DNA of 51,754 bases from Chloroflexota bacterium (GTDB lineage: Bacteria; Chloroflexota; UBA6077; FW602-bin22; CADDYW01). Each line of letters opens with the position of its first letter. Within the stretch, counting starts at the first letter, position 1. The stretch covers positions 1 to 51,754 of the forward strand of contig CADDYW010000026.1 in assembly GCA_902810745.1 (NCBI GenBank). The letters are read 5' to 3'. Under the pieces are notes generated by a model. The model saw only the letters and a list, made by a program, of their open reading frames with translations, searched no databases and had not been told where the DNA came from. A program made the position numbers and the translations under genes. Below, one piece after another: positions 46,110 to 51,754 of the stretch.

Positions 46110-46161
46110 GGACCTGAGGCATGAATTCACCGAGCCGTCGGTGAGTCCATGCCTCAGGTCC
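46110..46161. repeat. Large two-tier inverted repeat between rpsQ and rplN
   Basis: GGACCTGAGGCATG (46110-46123) pairs perfectly with CATGCCTCAGGTCC (46148-46161). Inside, CACCGA (46128-46133) pairs with TCGGTG (46138-46143). No T-tract flanks it. It sits in a 154-base gap that is tight in most genomes. Confidence 0.7.
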
Positions 46162-46215
46162 GCACACAATGCCGACGAGCCGCTCTGGCTCCGCGACCAG
46201 CACGAAGGGAGCGAT

Positions 46216-46488
46216 CTATTCGATCGGCCCGGTGACCTTCGCCCGCTGCAAAATCTCGATGACGCGCCACCGCTTCTCCTTGCTCAGTGGACGCGTCTGC
46301 TCCAGTCGCACCAGATCACCAATCTCGCAGGCGTTCGATTCGTCGTGTGCCTTGACCCGCCGAGTGCGTCGGATCATCCGCCGGTAGAGGGGGTGAAGCT
46401 TTCGCGTCTCCACCTCGACCACGACCGTCTTCTGCATCTTGTTGCTGGCAACCCGCCCAATCTGTGTCGGGCGATTCGAATGCGCCAT
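46216..46488 (-). CDS. rpsQ: 30S ribosomal protein S17
   Basis: A 90-residue OB-fold protein. [36 protein letters not shown] and [20 protein letters not shown] are diagnostic. It follows rpmC by 11 bases and is separated from rplN by the inverted-repeat gap. Confidence 0.97.
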   Translation of the reverse strand: MAHSNRPTQIGRVASNKMQKTVVVEVETRKLHPLYRRMIRRTRRVKAHDESNACEIGDLVRLEQTRPLSKEKRWRVIEILQRAKVTGPIE

Positions 46489-46499
46489 GCTGCCTTCAC

Positions 46500-46730
46500 T
46501 TACTCCTTGGTCGCTGCGGGTTCAGCGCGTCCCTGCATCCGCGCCAGCTCTCGTTCCCGCAGAATAGTCTTGAACCGCGCAATATCCTTCCGGACCTGTC
46601 CGATACGTGCGAAGTTGCTCAGCTCCCGTGTCGCCTTCTGGATGCGCAGGTTGAACAACTCCTGGTACGCTTCCTGAAGACGCTCGCGAAGCTCCTGGTC
46701 GCTGAGCTGGTGAGCCTCTCGTGCCTTCAC
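46500..46730 (-). CDS. rpmC: 50S ribosomal protein L29
   Basis: A 76-residue two-helix protein near the exit tunnel. [20 protein letters not shown] and [19 protein letters not shown] are typical. GTG 46730 overlaps the rplP stop by four bases (GTGA). Confidence 0.96.
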   Translation of the reverse strand: MKAREAHQLSDQELRERLQEAYQELFNLRIQKATRELSNFARIGQVRKDIARFKTILRERELARMQGRAEPAATKE

Positions 46731-47215
46731 TGCTGAATCCCCACGTTATCTAGGCCGGACGCTGCCGATGCTGGCGTCTCCACCTCTCCACCCGCTGCCG
46801 TAGAAGTCGGCGTGCGCTGGATGAAGCGCGTTTCGACCGGGAGCTTGTGGCTCGCCAGGCGCATCGCCTCGCGGGCGACACTCTCGCTGACGCCTCCGAT
46901 CTCAAACAGGACACGTCCGGGCTTGATCACCGCGACCCAGTGCTCGGGAGCACCCTTGCCTCCGCCCATGCGTACTTCAGCCGGCTTCGCGGTTACGGGC
47001 TTGTCCGGAAATACGCGAATCCAGATCTGCCCCCCACGCTTGATGTGGTGGGTCATCGCCCGACGAGCGGCTTCGATCTGCCTGCTCTCGAGCCAGGCTG
47101 GCTCCAGCGTGACCAGTCCGTAGTCGCCATAGACCAGAGTATTGCCCCTGGTCGCCCGCCCCTTCATGCGCCCGCGCTGAACCTTTCGATATTTCACCCT
47201 CTTGGGCATCAACAT
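46727..47215 (-). CDS. rplP: 50S ribosomal protein L16
   Basis: A 162-residue protein at the A-site tRNA elbow. [40 protein letters not shown] and [20 protein letters not shown] are diagnostic. About 20 extra residues (Ala/Ser/Thr/Glu-rich) extend the C-terminus beyond the usual 137-144. ATG 47215 has GAGG nine bases upstream. Confidence 0.96.
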   Translation of the reverse strand: MLMPKRVKYRKVQRGRMKGRATRGNTLVYGDYGLVTLEPAWLESRQIEAARRAMTHHIKRGGQIWIRVFPDKPVTAKPAEVRMGGGKGAPEHWVAVIKPGRVLFEIGGVSESVAREAMRLASHKLPVETRFIQRTPTSTAAGGEVETPASAASGLDNVGIQQ

Positions 47216-47251
47216 ACGATCAGCACCTCTTCTAGAGCGTAGCCCGTGACG

Positions 47252-47962
47252 TCACGCCGTGACCGGGGCAGGGGCTGGCGCAGGAGTTGGCGCCGGCGGC
47301 ACGGCGGGAGTCTCGGCAGCCGGAGCGGCCTTTGCCTGTGGCAGAACCTCACCCTTGTAAATCCAGACCTTGACGCCAATCATGCCAAATGTCGTCAGAG
47401 CCTCGGCGATACCGAAATCGATGTCCGCGCGGAGCGTATGCAGCGGGACCTTCCCGGCGACCTCTCGCTCGCGGCGCGACATCTCAGCACCGCCAAGACG
47501 CCCGGAGACGATGACTTTGACGCCCTTGGCACCGCGCTGCATCGATCGGGTGACGGCCTGCTTCATCGCTCGTCGGAATGCAACTCGACGCTCGAGCTGC
47601 TCGGCGATGCTTCGAGCGACGAGCGTTGCATCCAGCTCCGGCTGTCTGATTTCGTTGATATTGACCCGAACTTTCTTTCCCGTCTTCTCTTCCAGCCGAT
47701 GCCTGAGCTCTTCAACCTTTGCGCCGCTCTTGCCGATCACGATCCCCGGCTTCGCGGTGTGGATCGTCACCACGATCTGATTCGCCGACCGCTCGATCTC
47801 GATCCGAGAGACACTCGCGTCTTTGAGCTGCTCTTGGATCATCTTCCGCAGGGCGATGTCCTCGTGGAGGAGACGCGTGTACTCCTTCTCGGCGAACCAG
47901 TGGGCTTCCCAATCTTTAATGATACCCAGGCGGAAACCGGTTGGATGGACCTTTTGGCCCAC
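47252..47962 (-). CDS. rpsC: 30S ribosomal protein S3 with Pro/Ala tail
   Basis: A 236-residue mRNA-entry protein. [20 protein letters not shown], the KH domain [14 protein letters not shown] and [20 protein letters not shown] are diagnostic. Residues about 212-236 are a Pro/Ala-rich tail. GTG 47962 shares one base with the rplV stop. Confidence 0.97.
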   Translation of the reverse strand: MGQKVHPTGFRLGIIKDWEAHWFAEKEYTRLLHEDIALRKMIQEQLKDASVSRIEIERSANQIVVTIHTAKPGIVIGKSGAKVEELRHRLEEKTGKKVRVNINEIRQPELDATLVARSIAEQLERRVAFRRAMKQAVTRSMQRGAKGVKVIVSGRLGGAEMSRREREVAGKVPLHTLRADIDFGIAEALTTFGMIGVKVWIYKGEVLPQAKAAPAAETPAVPPAPTPAPAPAPVTA

Positions 47963-48303
47963 TACGAACCCTCCTTCTCCGCGACGATCGCGGTCACATG
48001 ACTGGACCGCTTCAAAAGCGGGCTGACCCGCCCGTGGGCGCGTGGCCGGAATCGGCGCTGCGTCGGCCCTTCGTTGACGTAGATCGATGAAACGTACAGG
48101 CTATCGACGTTCATCGCGTAGTTATTCTCGGCATTCGCCACGGCCGACTGAATGACCTTGCGCACGTGGCGGGCGCTTTTTTGCGGCATGAACTGGAGCA
48201 TTGCCAGCGCCTGCTTTACCGGCCGTCCTCGAACCGCATCCGCGACCAGTCGCGCTTTCCGTGGCGAGACGTCAATGTACTTTGCCGTTGCTCGTGCTTC
48301 CAT
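47962..48303 (-). CDS. rplV: 50S ribosomal protein L22
   Basis: A 113-residue exit-tunnel protein. [30 protein letters not shown] and [20 protein letters not shown] are diagnostic. It lies between rpsS and rpsC in standard order. Confidence 0.97.
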   Translation of the reverse strand: MEARATAKYIDVSPRKARLVADAVRGRPVKQALAMLQFMPQKSARHVRKVIQSAVANAENNYAMNVDSLYVSSIYVNEGPTQRRFRPRAHGRVSPLLKRSSHVTAIVAEKEGS

Positions 48304-48321
48304 GAGTTTCTCGCCCCGTTT

Positions 48322-48621
48322 CTATTCTCGCTTCTTTACCGTGGTGGCGCGCTCGGCTGACTTTCCTCCCCCGTGCCCTCGGAAGTGCCGGGTAGGAGCG
48401 AACTCGCCAAGCTTGTGACCGACCATGTTCTCGGTCACGTAGATCGGCACGTGTCGCCGACCGTCGTGGACGCCGATGGTGTGCCCCACCATCTGGGGAA
48501 AGATCGTCGAATCCCGCGACCACGTCTTGATGATGCGCTTCTCGCCAGCACGGTTGAGCAGTTCGATCTTCTTCAGCAGGCCAACGTCGACGTATGGCCC
48601 CTTCTTTGCTGATCGAGTCAC
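48322..48621 (-). CDS. rpsS: 30S ribosomal protein S19
   Basis: A 99-residue head protein. [40 protein letters not shown] and [15 protein letters not shown] are diagnostic. It starts at GTG 48621 with GGAGGG upstream, nine bases after rplB. Confidence 0.97.
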   Translation of the reverse strand: MTRSAKKGPYVDVGLLKKIELLNRAGEKRIIKTWSRDSTIFPQMVGHTIGVHDGRRHVPIYVTENMVGHKLGEFAPTRHFRGHGGGKSAERATTVKKRE

Positions 48622-48630
48622 GTGCCCTCC

Positions 48631-49458
48631 TTACTTTCGCCGCCGCACGATGAAGCGGTTGCTGGGTTTGTTGCGCTTGCGCGTCCGGTGGCCCATTGCC
48701 GGCTTGCCCCACGGCGTCTTTGGCCCGGGTAGACCAATCGGTGCCTTGCCTTCGCCACCGCCGTGCGGATGGTCACGCGGCGTCATGGCCGAGCCACGCA
48801 CCGTTGGGCGGAAGCCCAGGTGTCGCTTGCGACCGGCTTTGCCGAGGCTGAGATTCTCGTGCTCGACGTTGCCAACCTGGCCGATCGTGGCGTAGCAGCG
48901 GGCATGGATCCGGCGCTCCTCTCCCGATGGCAGTCGGAGCAGCACGTAATCTTGATCGCGCGCCATGATCTGCGCACCGGTACCCGCGCTGCGAACGATC
49001 TGGCCACCACGGCCGGGAACCAGCTCAACATTGTGCACCGTCGTGCCCGGCGGAATGTTTGCAAGCGGGAGGGCACAGCCCGGGCGTAGCTCGGCCTCTG
49101 GACCCGCCATCACCGTCTGCCCGACCGCCAAGCCCAATGGAGCCAGAATATAGCGCTTTTCGCCGGTCTCATATTTCAGGAGCGCGATTCGGGCAGAGCG
49201 GTTGGGGTCGTATTCGATTGAGACAACCTCCGCCGGTACCCCCCGCAGGTCGCGCTTGAAATCGATCAGGCGGTAGGCCCGCTTTGCGCCGCCGCCACGA
49301 TGTCGCACCGTGATTCGTCCCTGATTGTTGCGGCCGGCCTTCTTGCGCAAAGGAACGACGAGCGATTTCTCGGGCTCCTTGGCGGTGATCTCTTCGAACG
49401 TAAACGTAGACATGCCCCGGCGCCCGGGCGAGGTCGGTTTGTATTGTTTGATCGGCAT
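48631..49458 (-). CDS. rplB: 50S ribosomal protein L2
   Basis: A 275-residue protein needed for subunit joining and peptidyl transfer. [40 protein letters not shown] and the C-terminal [20 protein letters not shown] (containing the functional His) are present. Full length. Confidence 0.97.
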   Translation of the reverse strand: MPIKQYKPTSPGRRGMSTFTFEEITAKEPEKSLVVPLRKKAGRNNQGRITVRHRGGGAKRAYRLIDFKRDLRGVPAEVVSIEYDPNRSARIALLKYETGEKRYILAPLGLAVGQTVMAGPEAELRPGCALPLANIPPGTTVHNVELVPGRGGQIVRSAGTGAQIMARDQDYVLLRLPSGEERRIHARCYATIGQVGNVEHENLSLGKAGRKRHLGFRPTVRGSAMTPRDHPHGGGEGKAPIGLPGPKTPWGKPAMGHRTRKRNKPSNRFIVRRRK

Positions 49459-49479
49459 GAAAGGTCTCCTCCTCCAGGT

Positions 49480-49764
49480 CTACGGACTGCCGAAGGCTTC
49501 GATGCGCTGGCCTGGCTTGAGAGTAACCACCGCCTTCTTCCAGCTCCGGGTCATTCCACGGCTCTTTCCGACTCGACGCATCTTGCCAGGGACGCGGCTG
49601 ACGTTGACGTCAACGACATCTACCTTGAACAGGGTCTCGACGGCGCGTCGAATCATTGGCTTGTTTGCACCGACTGCGACTTCGAACGTGTACTTGTTCT
49701 GTGCGCCGAGCATCGTATTCTTTTCGGTAATCAACGGCCGACGCAGCACGTCGTAGAGTTCCAT
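49480..49764 (-). CDS. rplW: 50S ribosomal protein L23
   Basis: A 94-residue exit-site protein that docks SRP and trigger factor. ELYDVLRRPLITEKNTMLGA and TLFKVDVVDVNVSRVPGKMR are diagnostic. It is the gene just downstream of the terminator-like hairpin at 49784-49815. Confidence 0.96.
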   Translation of the reverse strand: MELYDVLRRPLITEKNTMLGAQNKYTFEVAVGANKPMIRRAVETLFKVDVVDVNVSRVPGKMRRVGKSRGMTRSWKKAVVTLKPGQRIEAFGSP

Positions 49765-49783
49765 ATCTCAGGTCCTCGGAACT

Positions 49784-49815
49784 AAAACCCGCCAGGTACG
49801 TTGCGTACTGGCGGG
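49784..49815 (-). terminator. Terminator-like hairpin between rplD and rplW
   Basis: On the - strand CCCGCCA (49815-49809 complement) pairs with TGGCGGG (49794-49788 complement), and GTACG with CGTAC inside, with one bulged base and a three-base loop. TTTTAG follows directly. This looks like an intrinsic terminator placed inside the S10 operon; its four-T tract suggests partial termination. Confidence 0.7.
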
Positions 49816-49823
49816 TCTAGGAT

Positions 49824-50453
49824 TTACCCGGTCGCCGCGAGCCGTTGCTCCAGACGGCGAACAGCATCAAGTGGCATCAGAATCACCGGATGCCGCATCA
49901 CATCGTAAATGTTGAGCTGGTCGACGAATGACGTCGCGGTGCCCGGCAGGTTGCGCGCCGAAAGGTAGACGTTGCGATTCACCTCCGGCGTCACGAGCAG
50001 GGCCCCCTGCGAGGCGCCGAAGGTGCTGAGAAGCTGGGCCACGGTCTTGGTTCGAGGCCGCTCGACCTGCAGCTCCTGAAGAACACGCAGTCCGTTTTCA
50101 CGCACCCGCTGCGACAGGGCACAACGGAGCGCCAGACGCCGCATCTTCACCGGCATCTCCTGCCGATAATCGCGTGGATGTGGCCCAAAGACGACGCCAC
50201 CACCCCGCCAGTGCGGAGCCCGCGTACTCCCCTGGCGCGCGCGTCCGGTACCCTTCTGCCGCCACGGCTTCTTGCCTCCTCCGGAGACCTCGCCACGCCG
50301 AAGAGTATTGGCCGTTCCGACTCGCTGATTTGCTAGATAGCGCACGATTGCCTGGTGGACCAGTCCTTCATTGAACGGCTGGCCGAAAACGGCTTCGTTG
50401 AGTTCGGTCTTTCCGACGATAGCGCCGGAGAGATCATAGACAGGAACTTCCAA
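49824..50453 (-). CDS. rplD: 50S ribosomal protein L4
   Basis: A 209-residue exit-tunnel protein, a known S10 operon autoregulator in E. coli. [40 protein letters not shown] and the C-terminal [20 protein letters not shown] are diagnostic. It starts at TTG 50453 with GAGGAG seven bases upstream. It has its own promoter in a 204-base gap and a terminator-like hairpin just after it. Confidence 0.96.
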   Translation of the reverse strand: MEVPVYDLSGAIVGKTELNEAVFGQPFNEGLVHQAIVRYLANQRVGTANTLRRGEVSGGGKKPWRQKGTGRARQGSTRAPHWRGGGVVFGPHPRDYRQEMPVKMRRLALRCALSQRVRENGLRVLQELQVERPRTKTVAQLLSTFGASQGALLVTPEVNRNVYLSARNLPGTATSFVDQLNIYDVMRHPVILMPLDAVRRLEQRLAATG

Positions 50454-50520
50454 AGGTATACTCCTCGGGGCACAGCTCGATCACCGTGGAATTCACGGCA
50501 AACGATGGCCACAAGTCATT

Positions 50521-50549
50521 ATTATACAGGAAAGAAAACCACAGCTCAA
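50521..50549 (-). promoter_or_regulatory. Internal promoter upstream of rplD
   Basis: On the - strand TTGAGC (50549-50544) and TATAAT (50526-50521) are separated by 17 bases. Transcription would start near 50514, giving a leader of about 60 bases with a CCGTG/CACGG stem (near 50484-50497) before rplD. The remaining part of the rplC-rplD gap holds no gene. Confidence 0.78.
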
Positions 50550-50657
50550 GGCCAGTCGAAAGCTTGCGACCAGACCAGGAGCGCGGCCGATGTCAGCCCG
50601 CGACGTGCCGTTGCGCGCCAGCGCCATCTCGTCACGGAGCGGGGCGACCGCTCTGCG

Positions 50658-51281
50658 CTACTTTCGCGGGACTGCCTTTCGAATCATCACCAGTGCCGTC
50701 TTCGGCCCAGGAACTGCGCCCTCGACGATCAGCAGGTTGCGGTCGGCCTCGGCCCGCACCACCCGCAGGTTCTTCACCGTGACGCGTCGCGCACCCATGT
50801 GGCCGGCCATGCGCGTGCCCTTCAGCACGCGACCGGGGGTCGTGGTCGCACCGATCGAGCCCGGCGCACGATGCCGGTCGGACTGCCCGTGCGTCTTGGG
50901 CCCGCCGCGGAAGTGGTGGCGCTTGACGACGCCCGCGAAGCCCTTCCCTTTCGACGTGCTGATGACGTCGACCCGCTCGCCCGGCTCGAAGATACTGACA
51001 TCGACCTTCGTGCCGACCTCGGGCAGCCCGTCGCCAGCCACGCGAAACTCGCGCAGGTAGCGTAGCGGAGGAAGATTCTTCAAATGCCCGCGTTCCGGCC
51101 GGTTGAGCCGCTTGGTTTCCTCGTAGCCCAGCTGGACCGCGCTATACCCTTCCCGTTCTGGCGAGCGGATCTGCGTCACATAGCAGGGACCGGCCTCCAG
51201 GACCGTGACCGGGAGTGCGGTACCGTCCGGGCTGAAAATCGTTGTCATGCCGCGCTTGCGGCCCAGAATTCCCGGTACCAT
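50658..51281 (-). CDS. rplC: 50S ribosomal protein L3
   Basis: A 207-residue early-assembly protein near the peptidyl transferase centre. [40 protein letters not shown] and [20 protein letters not shown] are diagnostic. ATG 51281 lies seven bases after rpsJ with AGGTGG upstream. A 204-base gap to rplD is unusually wide. Confidence 0.96.
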   Translation of the reverse strand: MVPGILGRKRGMTTIFSPDGTALPVTVLEAGPCYVTQIRSPEREGYSAVQLGYEETKRLNRPERGHLKNLPPLRYLREFRVAGDGLPEVGTKVDVSIFEPGERVDVISTSKGKGFAGVVKRHHFRGGPKTHGQSDRHRAPGSIGATTTPGRVLKGTRMAGHMGARRVTVKNLRVVRAEADRNLLIVEGAVPGPKTALVMIRKAVPRK

Positions 51282-51288
51282 CTACCAC

Positions 51289-51597
51289 CTACAGTTTGAT
51301 CTCGATGTCGACCCCGGCCGGAAGTGTCAGTCCCATCAGGGCATTGACGGTCTTAGGTGTCGGTTCCAGGATGTCGATGAGCCGCTTGTGTGTACGAATC
51401 TCGAACTGCTCGCGTGAATCCTTATCCACGTGTGGCGAGCGGATGACACAGAACTTCTCGATGTGCGTCGGGAGGGGAACGGGTCCCGCCACCCGCGCGC
51501 CCATGCGCTCGGCGGTATCGACGATCTGGGCGGCCGATTGGTCGAGAATCTTATGATCGTATGCTTTAAGTCGAATTCGAATACGCTGTCTTGGCAT
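51289..51597 (-). CDS. rpsJ: 30S ribosomal protein S10
   Basis: A 102-residue protein also acting with NusB in antitermination. [40 protein letters not shown] and [20 protein letters not shown] are diagnostic. It follows tuf by 30 bases. Confidence 0.97.
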   Translation of the reverse strand: MPRQRIRIRLKAYDHKILDQSAAQIVDTAERMGARVAGPVPLPTHIEKFCVIRSPHVDKDSREQFEIRTHKRLIDILEPTPKTVNALMGLTLPAGVDIEIKL

Positions 51598-51627
51598 GTG
51601 TGCCTCGATGCTCTCTCTTTACGCGCT

Positions 51628-51754
51628 CTACTCCAGGATCTTAGTGACGACGCCCGCGCCGACGGTGCGGCCGCCTTCGCGGATGGCGAAGCGGAGGCCC
51701 TCTTCGAGGGCGATCGGGACGATGAGCTCGACGGTGAGGGTGACGTTGTCACCG
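51628..51754 (-). CDS. tuf: Elongation factor Tu, C-terminal end only
   Basis: The visible residues read [20 protein letters not shown] and then [21 protein letters not shown], the invariant C-terminal beta-barrel of EF-Tu, ending at the TAG at 51628-51630. The GTPase domain lies beyond the window edge. A tuf gene directly before rpsJ is common. Confidence 0.95.
   Translation of the reverse strand, partial: GDNVTLTVELIVPIALEEGLRFAIREGGRTVGAGVVTKILE

Overview
The window is high-GC bacterial chromosome with dense operons, many GTG and TTG starts, and no sign of phage, insertion sequences or CRISPR. The organism is probably a member of the Chloroflexota, most likely near Thermomicrobia/Sphaerobacter. 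Reasons are a transcriptional T-box leader in a high-GC genome, zinc-ribbon forms of S4, S14, L24 and L36, a citramalate route to isoleucine, and fab genes placed behind the S10/spc/alpha ribosomal cluster. This placement is inferred from gene style and has not been tested by a search.

Positions 1-9039 (+ strand) hold a phosphate-starvation locus: the tail of a PhoB-type response regulator, phoR, pstC, pstA, pstB, phoU, then ilvD, then pstS. pstS is separated from its permease genes by ilvD and a 594-base gene-free stretch. The pstC and pstS upstream regions share a tandem 11-base repeat that looks like a Pho box.

Positions 9040-17305 (+) hold a branched-chain amino acid operon: ilvB, ilvN, ilvC, leuA, leuB, cimA. 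It has a strong promoter and a T-box leader with a CTC (leucine) specifier. Unusually, there are two consecutive antiterminator/terminator modules behind a single specifier stem. An orphan lipoprotein solute-binding gene follows (17354-18715).

Positions 18765-23748 (-) hold a three-gene unit: a small sulfite-oxidase-fold molybdopterin protein, a 777-residue protein with two MoxR-type AAA+ modules, and a VWA/MIDAS protein with an acidic linker. The layout recalls CoxD/CoxE, NorQ/NorD and CobS/CobT metal-site assembly pairs. It is the best candidate here for an undescribed system. polX (-) and RNase J (+) follow divergently, then two small hypothetical genes (-).

Positions 28907-51754 (-) are one long, mostly co-directional block. 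Read in transcription order from the right edge it is tuf (partial), rpsJ, rplC, rplD, rplW, rplB, rpsS, rplV, rpsC, rplP, rpmC, rpsQ, rplN, rplX, rplE, rpsN, rpsH, rplF, rplR, rpsE, rpmD, rplO, secY, adk, map, infA, rpmJ, rpsM, rpsK, rpsD, rpoA, rplQ, truA, rplM, rpsI, then fabF, fabH, fabG, fabD. Internal signals stand out: promoters before rplD and rpmJ, a terminator-like hairpin between rplD and rplW, a large hairpin between rpsQ and rplN, and an inverted repeat before fabF. truA has no ordinary start codon at its expected N-terminus, and RpoA carries a strongly acidic tail.
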